Positions 20,315 through 27,689 of a DNA stretch of 64,000 nucleotides are shown here, piece by piece. Made by a program: the position numbers and the translations under genes. The stretch is from JAEUMW01 sp963734295 (lineage in GTDB: Bacteria > Pseudomonadota > Gammaproteobacteria > Burkholderiales > JAEUMW01): assembly GCA_963734295.1 (NCBI GenBank), contig CAVTGS010000012.1:372001-436000 (forward strand), in the 5' to 3' direction. Below the pieces are notes generated by a model, which saw only the letters and a list, made by a program, of their open reading frames with translations, made no database searches and had not been told where the DNA came from. Each line of letters opens with the position of its first letter. Within the stretch, counting starts at the first letter, position 1.

Positions 20315-20857
20315 ATGGGATACCGAGTCGGCGGCCGTTACATCGAGGGCTTGGACCATCTCGGCAACGGCCTGGCCTTCGCCGAAAAGATGAAGGGCGC
20401 GGTGCGCAGCGCCCGCGTTTTCAGCGATCTCACGCCCGAGGAGGGGCGTCTCCTCGCCGGTTTCCTGGAAGTGTTCCAGGTGAAGACGGGGGCCCCGTTT
20501 ATCTTCGAGGGCGACGAAGGCAGCTTCATGGTCGTCGTCCTGAGCGGCCAGGTGAACGTCTTCAAGCAGTTCGACGGTGCGAATCCCAAGCTCGTCGCCT
20601 CGGTCGGCGCCGGCAAGACGCTGGGCGAGATGTCGATGATCGACGGCGAGCCCCGCTTCGCTACCTGCATCGCGGCCGAGGACACGACGTTCGCGATGCT
20701 GGATCGGAAGGCCTTCCTCGAGATCATGGAGCAGCGGCCGGGACTCGCGTCCAAGATCCTGCTGCACCTGGTGGTGCTGCTGAATCAGCGCCTGCGCCAA
20801 GCCAGCGCGAAGCTCATCGAGGTCATGGAATCCGGGGAGAAGGCAGGCCGCCGATGA
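20315..20857 (+). CDS. Cyclic nucleotide-binding domain protein, first of a tandem pair
   Basis: A 180-residue protein made of one cNMP-binding domain (roughly residues 25-150) with no output domain or DNA-binding helix-turn-helix. Visible: ARVFSDLTPEEGRLLAGFLEVFQV, FIFEGDEGSFMVVVLSGQVNVFK and the phosphate-binding-cassette region TLGEMSMIDGEPRFATCIA, where the usual RxA arginine-serine/threonine pair is RFATC. The C-terminal helix is long (LNQRLRQASAKLIEV). The ATG 20315 follows AGGAG. It overlaps the next gene (ATGA) coding for a paralog. Likely a signal receiver acting through protein contact; ligand and partner unknown. Confidence 0.85.
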   Translation: MGYRVGGRYIEGLDHLGNGLAFAEKMKGAVRSARVFSDLTPEEGRLLAGFLEVFQVKTGAPFIFEGDEGSFMVVVLSGQVNVFKQFDGANPKLVASVGAGKTLGEMSMIDGEPRFATCIAAEDTTFAMLDRKAFLEIMEQRPGLASKILLHLVVLLNQRLRQASAKLIEVMESGEKAGRR

Positions 20858-21393
20858 CGGCCGGCCGCGTCCCTGCCCAGGGCGCGCTCGGCAGTCTCGA
20901 GTACCTGGGCGATGGCACCACGGTCGCGGACGAGTTCTTCGACCTGGCGGTTACGTCGCAATTTTTCCAGGGATTCGATTGCGACGAAGTTACCGCTCTC
21001 GCGGGCTTCCTCCACGTCATGCGTGCTACGCCGGGCCTGCCGGTCATTCAGGAGGGCGGCAGCGGCGACTACATGCTGCTCGTCCTGTCCGGGCGCGTGG
21101 ACGTGCTCAAGCAGGCGGAAGACGGCGGCAGTCGGTTGATGGCGACCGTCGGACCCGGCATGACCCTGGGCGAGATGTCGATGCTGGACGGCGAGCCGCG
21201 CTTCGCCACCTGCATGGCGATCGAGCCGACGACGATCGCTGTTCTGACCCGCGACGACATGCTCCGCATCATCCGGGACGAGCCGCGGCTCGGCGCCAAG
21301 ATTCTCGTCAACCTCGTCACGTTGCTCTCGCAGCGGCTGCGGCGCACGAGCGCCAAATTGCTCGACCTCCTGCCGCGCGGCGGTGCGCAGTAG
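20854..21393 (+). CDS. Cyclic nucleotide-binding domain protein, second of a tandem pair
   Basis: A 179-residue paralog of the preceding protein, sharing the whole layout: SQFFQGFDCDEVTALAGFLHV, YMLLVLSGRVDVLKQ, TLGEMSMLDGEPRFATCMA and the ending LLSQRLRRTSAKLLDLL. It again consists of a lone cNMP domain with a C-terminal helix. The start overlaps the stop of the first copy, and the btuF-like gene starts inside its end. The pair arose by tandem duplication and may form a heterodimer. Function not known. Confidence 0.85.
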   Translation: MTAGRVPAQGALGSLEYLGDGTTVADEFFDLAVTSQFFQGFDCDEVTALAGFLHVMRATPGLPVIQEGGSGDYMLLVLSGRVDVLKQAEDGGSRLMATVGPGMTLGEMSMLDGEPRFATCMAIEPTTIAVLTRDDMLRIIRDEPRLGAKILVNLVTLLSQRLRRTSAKLLDLLPRGGAQ

Positions 21394-22279
21394 GGTGCGG
21401 CAGCGCAGTGCGACGCGGGGCTGGGCCAGCCTCGCCCTGTTCGGTTGGCTCATCGTCAGTGCGTCTTTGCACGCGGCACCGGTCACTCTCACAGACGACC
21501 GCGGCGTCACCGTCCAGCTCGCGCGACCCGCGCAGCGCGTGGTTACCCTGGCCCCCAGTCTCACCGAGCTCGCCTTCGCAGCGGGGGCCGGGCCCGCCGT
21601 GGTCGGTGTCGTGGCCTACAGCGACTATCCGCCCGCCGCCGCCAACCTCCCGGTCGTGGCGTCGTCCGGCGGCATCGATGTCGAAGGCGTGCTGGCGGTG
21701 AAGCCCGACCTGGTGCTCGCCTGGCGCAGCGGCAACCGGCCGGCGGACCTCGCACGGCTCGAAAAGCTCGGCATCCCGGTTTTGGTCACCGAGCCGCACC
21801 GGCTCGCCGACGTGCCCCGCATCCTGCGCCTCATCGGGCGGGCGGCCGGGACCGAGGCGTCCGCGGGAGCGGCGGCGGGCGCGTTCGAAGCCGATCTCGC
21901 CGCCCTGCGCGCCCAATACGCAGGGGCTCGTGAGGTGACCGTCTTCTACCAGGTGTGGGAGCGGCCGCTGCGCACGATCGGCGGTGCGCACATCATCGAC
22001 GAGGCGATCCGCATCTGCGGCGGGCGCAACGTATTCGCCGATTTGCAGCCGCTCGCGCCGGAGGTAACGCTGGAGAGCGTGATCGCCGCCGACCCCGAAG
22101 TCGTCCTCGTCAGCGGCGGAGACGACACGGTGCCGTCGTCCTGGGCGCGGCTCACGTCGCTGCGTGCCGTCACTCGGGGCCACGTATACGGCATCGACGC
22201 GTCGCTGGTGGAGCGTGCGACGCCGCGACTCACGCAGGGCATCGCACAGATCTGCGAGCCGCTGACGCGCGCTCGGTAA
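21383..22279 (+). CDS. BtuF-like cobalamin/siderophore ABC transporter substrate-binding protein
   Basis: A 298-residue exported protein: N-terminal hydrophobic signal (WASLALFGWLIVSASLHAA), then a periplasmic-binding-protein TroA fold with QRVVTLAPSLTELAFAAGAG, GVVAYSDYPPAA, KPDLVLAWRSGN, and near the end VTRGHVYGIDASLVERATPRL. These are typical of BtuF and related corrinoid or haem binding proteins. No permease or ATPase follows, so it must borrow a transporter elsewhere. A PduO-type cobalamin adenosyltransferase lies about 9 kb away, which supports corrinoid use. The start may be GTG 21383 or GTG 21395; both are inside the preceding gene. Confidence 0.8.
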   Translation: MRSRVRQRSATRGWASLALFGWLIVSASLHAAPVTLTDDRGVTVQLARPAQRVVTLAPSLTELAFAAGAGPAVVGVVAYSDYPPAAANLPVVASSGGIDVEGVLAVKPDLVLAWRSGNRPADLARLEKLGIPVLVTEPHRLADVPRILRLIGRAAGTEASAGAAAGAFEADLAALRAQYAGAREVTVFYQVWERPLRTIGGAHIIDEAIRICGGRNVFADLQPLAPEVTLESVIAADPEVVLVSGGDDTVPSSWARLTSLRAVTRGHVYGIDASLVERATPRLTQGIAQICEPLTRAR

Positions 22280-22559
22280 GCCTCCTGGGCCGAAGCCAAA
22301 GCCGGCCCGTTGGCACAGGCGCGACTTGCCCCGGACGTTTTGCGCCGAAGGCCCCGTTCTTGCCGAATGACAATTCTCAATTTGTCTCTGCCCCCCCAAT
22401 AAAACATCTTCATATCTCTATAGCATTCTTTCCGAGTTTGTTCTATCCTGCCCGTAGCGATCGGGCTACCCGATCTGCATTGATTGCGTAAGCATCCCCC
22501 TTGGCGGCGGCAGGGACGCGCCAGGGAGAGTTAAGAACTTCAAGAAGAAGGGAGGCAGG
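22280..22559. other. Intergenic leader of module 1 with a short hairpin
   Basis: No gene. The central part (about 22360-22450) is AT-rich compared with its surroundings. A perfect 7-bp inverted repeat GATCGGG-CTA-CCCGATC lies at 22459-22475. From 22488 the sequence is repeated at 24235 (GTAAGCATCCCCCTTGG, then CAGGGACGCGCCA, then AAGAACTTCAAGAAGAAGG), leading into the two related small genes. Confidence 0.5.
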
Positions 22560-22680
22560 ATGGGTGCGCCATTCATCACCGTCGCCGACGTGGTCGTCGA
22601 CGCGTCCGCTCGTTTCGCAGATTCCGTCTTTATCCTCAACGACTTCTCGAGCACGCCGGTCAGGCTGGGTTATGGAACTG
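22488..22680 (+). repeat. Direct repeat copy A: leader plus start of Calx-beta-like gene
   Basis: Closely similar to 24235-24427. The 64 bases from the ATG (22560-22623) are identical in both copies; the leader is similar with small gaps, and the coding part diverges steadily after 22623. It marks a duplicated module. Confidence 0.85.
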
Positions 22681-22841
22681 GCAGCCGTCGCGCCGGCAGT
22701 ACCCTACTACCGCAGTCGGATAGCGGGACAGTCGCCTTCGTGGCCGGGGAGGTCGAGCAGACAGTCCGGATGCCGCTTCCGCCCCAGAATTATGAGCTCT
22801 ACCTCGACCTGTTCGTTCCGACGGGGTCGGCGCTTGGATGA
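22560..22841 (+). CDS. Small Calx-beta-like protein, shortened copy
   Basis: A 93-residue protein starting MGAPFITVADVVVDASARF. A beta-strand-rich pattern (LNDFSSTPVRLGYGTG, then TVAFVAGEVEQTVRMPL) resembles a single Calx-beta domain of the kind found in secreted or surface proteins, where it binds calcium. It has no signal peptide. Compared with its relative at 24307 it lacks the part after LFVP and instead ends TGSALG, which resembles the end TTPLG of the lipase at 24757-27369. It therefore looks like a deletion product that fused the beginning of one gene to the end of the other. GGGAGG precedes the ATG. Family call is tentative. Confidence 0.55.
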   Translation: MGAPFITVADVVVDASARFADSVFILNDFSSTPVRLGYGTGSRRAGSTLLPQSDSGTVAFVAGEVEQTVRMPLPPQNYELYLDLFVPTGSALG

Positions 22842-22923
22842 TCAACCGAATTCAGCGAGCCGCACGGGGCTCCGATCGCTTCATTGGTCCCGCGCCGCGG
22901 CAGAAAGCAAGAGGGAGGAAGCC

Positions 22924-23277
22924 ATGGAACGTCCCGGATCGCAGCAATACGCCTGCCTGTTGATAACGCTCTCAGCTACGGTGGTGTGTTCCGGCCTCGC
23001 TGCGCAGGCGACCGCCGGAAGCGCAGAGGACCGCGAGCGCGAGCTCATGCAGCAGCAGTTGAACCAGCAGGTGATGGCCGCACCGTTCTCCGTCGAAGAC
23101 CAGGCGCGAATCGACGCCTACGTCAAGAACGCGATGCAGAAGGACTTGAAGCCGGTGCCGAATCCCCCGCCTTACTGGCGCCGCGGCTACACCTGCGACT
23201 CGATCCGCAGCTACGGCTGGCGCGCTTACGGCGACTGTTATTACTACTACCGCTATTACGGCCGCTACTGGTACTGA
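22924..23277 (+). CDS. Small exported protein with GSAEDRERE motif and tyrosine-rich tail
   Basis: A 117-residue protein not matching a family I know. It has a cleavable signal (LLITLSATVVCSGLAAQATA), the motif GSAEDRERELMQQQLNQQ directly after the likely cleavage site, a helical middle (VEDQARIDAYVKNAMQK), a PNPPPYWRRGYTCDS turn, and ends in an aromatic run (YYYYRYYGRYWY). Two cysteines could form a disulfide. GAGGGAGGAA lies before ATG 22924. A shortened relative with the same motif is at 27478. It is followed by a TraT-like gene, so an envelope or secreted role is likely. Confidence 0.6.
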   Translation: MERPGSQQYACLLITLSATVVCSGLAAQATAGSAEDRERELMQQQLNQQVMAAPFSVEDQARIDAYVKNAMQKDLKPVPNPPPYWRRGYTCDSIRSYGWRAYGDCYYYYRYYGRYWY

Positions 23278-23309
23278 CAACCACGATCACAACCCGGGGA
23301 GGGACCACC

Positions 23310-24056
23310 ATGAATCGCCATGCCAAGCTTGTTGCCATAATCACACTTGCGATCGTGCTCGCTGGCTGTGCCGCCACGCACACAATGATCGCGAAGAAGG
23401 ACCTCGACGTGCAGGCCCGCACCTCGACCGCGATCTTCGTCGACCCGGTGGCGAAAGAGCGCCGCACCGTCTATCTCGACGTGAAGAGCGGCGTGATGGA
23501 GTTTGATCGGCGCCGCTTCAAGCAGTTCGTCGTGCAACAGTTCACGGTGGCGAACGACAACGGCTACCGCATCGTCGACGAGCCCGACCAGGCGCAGTTT
23601 CTGATGGTCGCCTACGTCCTGAACCTCGAGAAGGCAAGTCCCACTGCGGCGCAGACGGCGTTAAATCAGGGCTACACGGGCGGCGCCATCGCCGGGGGTG
23701 CAATCGTCGGCGCTGCGGCGACGCAAACGTGGGCCGGCGCCGGCGTCGGTGGCCTCGTGGGCGGCGCGGCGGAGCTCATTTCAGGCGCCGCCGTGAAAGA
23801 CGTCACCTACATGCTGGTGACCGACGTGCAGATTCAGGAGAAAGCACCCAAGGGCGTGCTGGTGCGCAAGGACACGCGCATCGACACGAAGGTGTCGGAC
23901 GCCGGGGCGGCGAGGCAGACGAGCTCGGAGGTCAGCATGCGCAAGGAGTACCGCACGCGCATCGTGACGACGGCGAACAAGGTTAACCTGGAGTTGCCGG
24001 AAGCCGAGGAGCTCATGTTCAAAAAGACCGCCTACGCGATGGCAGGCTTCTTTTAG
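23310..24056 (+). CDS. TraT-family outer membrane lipoprotein
   Basis: A 248-residue lipoprotein: signal peptide with lipobox VLAGCAA (Cys about residue 20), then the TraT layout with KKDLDVQARTSTAIFVDPV, the glycine-rich hydrophobic segment GGAIAGGAIVGAAATQTW and TYMLVTDVQIQEK, ending ELMFKKTAYAMAGFF. TraT is known from F-type plasmids, where it gives surface exclusion and serum resistance; chromosomal relatives exist with unknown roles. There are no conjugation genes nearby. ATG 23310 has GGGAGGGACC before it. It stands between the two repeated modules and may be co-transcribed with the small exported protein upstream. Confidence 0.85.
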   Translation: MNRHAKLVAIITLAIVLAGCAATHTMIAKKDLDVQARTSTAIFVDPVAKERRTVYLDVKSGVMEFDRRRFKQFVVQQFTVANDNGYRIVDEPDQAQFLMVAYVLNLEKASPTAAQTALNQGYTGGAIAGGAIVGAAATQTWAGAGVGGLVGGAAELISGAAVKDVTYMLVTDVQIQEKAPKGVLVRKDTRIDTKVSDAGAARQTSSEVSMRKEYRTRIVTTANKVNLELPEAEELMFKKTAYAMAGFF

Positions 24057-24234
24057 AGCGATCGCCGAGGAAAGTTATGTAGTACGAATATACCGGAGGC
24101 CGGCGGGCAGGAGGCGAGCAGTCGTCGGCATTGTAGAAACGGATGCTCTGGACTCGAAGGGAATTTTTACCAACGTCGAGGAGCTGTGGGCCATCTTGGC
24201 GATGCCAAGAGCCCGAAGGGAAGTCATCCCCGAC

Positions 24235-24427
24235 GTAAGCATCCCCCTTGGCCGCGACAGGGACGCGCCACGGTGAAGCAAGAACTTCAAGAAGAAGGGA
24301 GGTAGGATGGGTGCGCCATTCATCACCGTCGCCGACGTGGTCGTCGACGCGTCCGCTCGTTTCGCAGATTTTGTTCTTCGACTCAACGACTTCTCCAGCA
24401 CCCCGATAAGGGTCGGCTATTCCGCTG
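24235..24427 (+). repeat. Direct repeat copy B: leader plus start of Calx-beta-like gene
   Basis: Second copy of the sequence at 22488-22680, offset 1747 bases. The first 64 coding bases are identical; the divergence later in the gene suggests either an old duplication kept similar at the start by recombination or selection on this part. Confidence 0.85.
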
Positions 24428-24729
24428 GCAAGCGTGGAGCCGGGATTACCCGAGAACCGCACTCGGATAACGAGGCGGTCACCTTCGCGCCGGGCGAGAT
24501 CGAGAAAACGATCAGTGTGCCGCTCACCGACGGCTGGTCAGCCGAGCAGGCCGGCGCGTTCGGCCTGAACCTGTTCGTCCCGCCCGGCGTCGGCTTCGTG
24601 GTCGGGTCAACTCGGGAGCAGCCTGGAGCGGTGAGTGCGGCCTTGCTGACCGTCAGCGACCGGGCGATCGACCCAGCGGCATCGGGTGGGCGCGTTCCGC
24701 CCGACCTGTGGCGAACTCTGTCTACCTAA
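24307..24729 (+). CDS. Small Calx-beta-like protein, longer copy
   Basis: A 140-residue protein with the same first 21 residues as the one at 22560, then LRLNDFSSTPIRVGYSAG and VTFAPGEIEKTISVPL; the last matches the closing strand of Calx-beta domains (FAPGETxKTIxVP). It continues with NLFVPPGVGFVVG and SAALLTVSDRAIDP, a C-terminal part that the shorter copy lacks. No signal peptide is visible, so if it leaves the cell it would do so by type I secretion or with the adjacent lipase. GGGAGG precedes ATG 24307 and the lipase gene starts 27 bases after its stop. Confidence 0.6.
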   Translation: MGAPFITVADVVVDASARFADFVLRLNDFSSTPIRVGYSAGKRGAGITREPHSDNEAVTFAPGEIEKTISVPLTDGWSAEQAGAFGLNLFVPPGVGFVVGSTREQPGAVSAALLTVSDRAIDPAASGGRVPPDLWRTLST

Positions 24730-24756
24730 CACACCTGTCTTACCGGGAGAGATGCC

Positions 24757-27369
24757 ATGGCTACCACGTCAGGCGAAGTGTATGTTCACGATGGGAATGG
24801 GAAGTTTGCCTACTTCGATGTCGGGACGAACTCCGTCACGCGCACAGGCAAGCTGGACCGTCAGCTGACCGACGTGGCGTTTGGACCGGACGGGCAGTTC
24901 TTCGGCATCGATTTTTTCTCTCTCTATCGAGTCGATCCACAGACGGGACGGACCACCTATCTTCGCCGTCTGCCGGTAGGTGACGCCAACGGCCTCGATA
25001 TGCGCGACAGCGACACGGCGGTGGTCACGACCATCGGGGGGCGCTGGCTCGAGATCAACACCGAAACGGGCGCCACCGAGTTCTCCACGCAGCTTCCCAA
25101 CAATGCGGGCTCGGCCGGCGACGTGACGGCTTACGTTTCTGACACTTCTCGACGAACGTGGATCGTTTCGGGGGCTGGGGGTATCTTCGCTCGATGGAAC
25201 TACGACAGCCTCGGCGTCGGTACGGGGAGCACACAGCGGCATGCATTGCCCGACTTCTGGGGGCTCGCTTCCGTTGGGGGTAGCAAGGATCTTATCGGGG
25301 GAGCGGGATACCAGCTCTACGCCGTCGATGCCGACAGCGGGATCGGGCATGCCATTGCCGACCTGCGCAGTTTCGGATTCAGCCAAATCTGGGGAGCGTC
25401 GTGGGTCGTCAAGCCGCCCATCCCGGCCACGTTCGAACCCCTGCAATACATTGCCTCCTACCCGGACCTCATCTCCGCGTTCGGCGCCGACGCGACGGCG
25501 GGCTTGAACCATTACGTTGCTGCGGGCCGCGACGAAGGCCGCACGATAACCTTTCACGGGCTGGATTACATCGCGTCGTACGGCGACCTGATCACCGCCT
25601 TCAGCGCCAACGCAGCCGCCGGTGCCGCCCACTACATCGCCGCTGGCCGGAACGAGGGCCGCACGGTCACGTTCGACGGACTGGATTACATCGCGTCGTA
25701 CGGCGACCTTATCGCCGCGTTCAGCGCCGACGAGGCCGCGGGTGCCAACCATTACATCCTCGCCGGCCGGAATGAGGGGCGCACGGTCAGCTTCAACCCT
25801 GCGCAGTACCTTGCGAACTATCCCGACCTGCGGAAGGCCTTCGGTAACGATCAGGATCTCGCCACCCAGCACTACATCTCCAACGGATTCAGCGAGGGGC
25901 GCACCGACAATACCCCGCTTCCTAAGGCGTTCAATCTGAAGGACGTCGGGGGCATCTACGCCGAAATGGCGCTGCTATCCGAGCGCGCTTACGATAGGCG
26001 ATTCTCTGCGTCGACGGCATCCGGTGAAATGCTTGATCCAGAAACCCGTAAGGCACTGGCAGGGGTCAAGGATGTTATCGGTAGCAGATGGACTCCCCTG
26101 ACCGCGTCTGCCCTACACGCACCTTCGCTTCGGGACGATGGGGGTACCGATCATCCCATCCTGTACGACTATGGAATGTACGTAAATAGTGATGCAGCGG
26201 CGTTCGTCGGTGAAGCAATGGTGGACGGCAAACGGACTGCTGTCGTTGCGTTTCGGGGGACAGACAACAAATTGGCTGACATTTTGACTGGTGAGTACAT
26301 CTTTCCCGTGCATTACGCAAGGTTCAATCCGCTCTTGAACGCCCTCAAGGACTACATCGCGAGGAACCACGTCAAGCAGGTCTTTGTCACCGGCCACAGT
26401 CTCGGCGGCGCGATGACCGAAATGTTCATGTATGAGAATCGACCAGACGCTGCGGATGGTACTACTCGGGGCGTTAGGTACGTTGCTGCCACCTTTGGCT
26501 CCCCCGGTTCTCCAGCGCGCAACCCCGGGTATTTGGATAGCAGGATTGTGCAGTTCCAGGACACGGTTGACGAGGTGGCAAAGGGTGGTCTTCTGGCCTA
26601 TCGAAAATCAGGCCGAACGGTCGACATTGATTCACCACTGAATTTCGTAGCTCCTTTCAGTGCCCATGACATGATCCGCTATGCGGGGGAAGTGCGGAGA
26701 ATGGCGCAGGCTGAACTTCCCTTCATGCCGTCCGACGCGAGCATTCCCAATAGCGCCGTTGACTCGGAACATGTGGTCATCGGCTACGCGGCAAAGCAGA
26801 ACAGTCTGGATGGGGACACCCTCGGTTTCGACAGCCGTGAGTATCTAATTGGAGGGAGCGCGAATGACCGCCTCTCGGGGGGAAGCGACGTCGATTATAT
26901 GGTTGCCGGCCCGGGAGACGACTCGCTTGACGGGAAGAATGGCGCAGACACCCTGGTTGGCGGGCTTGGTCACGATAGCTTGACCGGGGGTACCGACGGC
27001 GACAAGTTCTACTACGGCAGCCCAGCCGATGGAGGCGGCGGCACCGGCGACACGATCTGGGACTTCGGCAGATCCGCTGACGACAAGATCGTTATCTACA
27101 GTCCAAACTTCGGTCCGCTCGCTGGGCGGAGCGGAACGCTGCCGCTGGAGAACTTCGTCGCCGGCAGTTCTACCACTCTCCCGACGGATCGGATGCTCAA
27201 ACCGAATGCGTTCTTTTCCTACAGCACGACGACTCGGCGGCTCTTTTTCGACAGCGATGGTGCGGGCAACGCGGCAACCCCTGTCACGTTGGCAACCATC
27301 AATTTCCTGAAGGCCGGTGATTCCTTGTCCAATACCGATATTTTCCTTACCACTACGCCGCTTGGATAA
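24757..27369 (+). CDS. Large RTX-type lipase with beta-propeller-like N-terminus and four 40-residue repeats
   Basis: An 870-residue protein without a signal peptide. Residues 1-220 repeat short strands (VAFGPDGQFFGID, YRVDPQTGRTTYL, VDADSGIGH) like a beta-propeller. Residues 228-387 are four 40-residue repeats of the type DYIASYGDLITAFSANAAAG, HYIAAGRNEGRT. The lipase class 3 domain follows, with VVAFRGTDN and GHSLGGAMT (nucleophile Ser548) and a candidate catalytic His637 in FSAHDM. Residues about 699-750 are glycine/aspartate nonapeptides (AGPGDDSLDGKNGADTL) that bind calcium, and the C-terminus resembles type I secretion signals. No type I exporter is in the window. Probably a secreted lipase or phospholipase; the repeats may bind a surface ligand. 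Confidence 0.82.
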   Translation: MATTSGEVYVHDGNGKFAYFDVGTNSVTRTGKLDRQLTDVAFGPDGQFFGIDFFSLYRVDPQTGRTTYLRRLPVGDANGLDMRDSDTAVVTTIGGRWLEINTETGATEFSTQLPNNAGSAGDVTAYVSDTSRRTWIVSGAGGIFARWNYDSLGVGTGSTQRHALPDFWGLASVGGSKDLIGGAGYQLYAVDADSGIGHAIADLRSFGFSQIWGASWVVKPPIPATFEPLQYIASYPDLISAFGADATAGLNHYVAAGRDEGRTITFHGLDYIASYGDLITAFSANAAAGAAHYIAAGRNEGRTVTFDGLDYIASYGDLIAAFSADEAAGANHYILAGRNEGRTVSFNPAQYLANYPDLRKAFGNDQDLATQHYISNGFSEGRTDNTPLPKAFNLKDVGGIYAEMALLSERAYDRRFSASTASGEMLDPETRKALAGVKDVIGSRWTPLTASALHAPSLRDDGGTDHPILYDYGMYVNSDAAAFVGEAMVDGKRTAVVAFRGTDNKLADILTGEYIFPVHYARFNPLLNALKDYIARNHVKQVFVTGHSLGGAMTEMFMYENRPDAADGTTRGVRYVAATFGSPGSPARNPGYLDSRIVQFQDTVDEVAKGGLLAYRKSGRTVDIDSPLNFVAPFSAHDMIRYAGEVRRMAQAELPFMPSDASIPNSAVDSEHVVIGYAAKQNSLDGDTLGFDSREYLIGGSANDRLSGGSDVDYMVAGPGDDSLDGKNGADTLVGGLGHDSLTGGTDGDKFYYGSPADGGGGTGDTIWDFGRSADDKIVIYSPNFGPLAGRSGTLPLENFVAGSSTTLPTDRMLKPNAFFSYSTTTRRLFFDSDGAGNAATPVTLATINFLKAGDSLSNTDIFLTTTPLG
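25438..25917 (+). repeat. Four tandem 120-bp coding repeats inside the lipase gene
   Basis: Units at 25438-25557, 25558-25677, 25678-25797 and 25798-25917, each coding 40 residues with the core YIASYxDL, AF, HYI and EGRT. Units 2 and 3 are most alike at DNA level; units 1 and 4 have diverged. Copy number could change by slippage or recombination. Confidence 0.9.
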
Positions 27370-27477
27370 TGACCCGAGTTTAGTGTGGCGGACGGGGACT
27401 ACGCCGCGCCCGTGCTCGAAAGCATTGACACCACAGCGCCGGCCCCAGGCCGGGGCAGTAAAGAAAGGGAGAACGCC

Positions 27478-27657
27478 ATGGTACGTCGCACACCGGAGGA
27501 TCTTGCCCGCCTAGCGATCTCGCTCGTAGCAATGGTGATACTTGCCGGCTTGGCTGCAGCGGCAATCGCCGGGAGCGCCGAGGACCGAGAACGCGAGCGC
27601 ATGCAGCGGCAATTGAACATCGGCGGCTTTACCCTGACCGTCAACAGTGCTCATTAA
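27478..27657 (+). CDS. Small exported GSAEDRERE protein, truncated relative
   Basis: A 59-residue protein with a signal peptide (LVAMVILAGLAAAAIA) followed by GSAEDRERERMQRQLN, matching the protein at 22924 in signal position and motif. After this motif the sequence changes to GGFTLTVNSAH and stops, so the helical and tyrosine-rich parts are missing. AAAGGGAGAA lies before ATG 27478. It is probably a decayed copy created when module 2 was rearranged; the downstream IS1202-type element inserted just 32 bases after its stop. Confidence 0.5.
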   Translation: MVRRTPEDLARLAISLVAMVILAGLAAAAIAGSAEDRERERMQRQLNIGGFTLTVNSAH

Positions 27658-27672
27658 TCATCGATCTGTCGA

Positions 27673-27689
27673 GTCTGAGCGTTCGAAAT
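27673..27689. repeat. 17-bp target site duplication (left), IS1202-type copy 2
   Basis: GTCTGAGCGTTCGAAAT directly left of copy 2; repeated exactly at 29079-29095. It has no similarity to the target of copy 1. Confidence 0.9.

Noticed and set aside
21300..21383. Cobalamin riboswitch before the btuF-like gene
   Set aside because: The gene starts inside the preceding gene; there is no leader and no B12-box-like sequence.
22459..22475. GATCGGG-CTA-CCCGATC hairpin as a riboswitch part
   Set aside because: Only a simple 7-bp stem; the second module's leader lacks it, so it is not part of the repeated unit.
25438..25917. Regular 120-bp repeats, possible CRISPR or satellite
   Set aside because: Units are in frame, code for a 40-residue protein repeat, and have no spacers.
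19040..27689. Composite transposon moved as a unit
   Set aside because: Each IS copy has its own perfect and different 17-bp target repeat, so they inserted separately.
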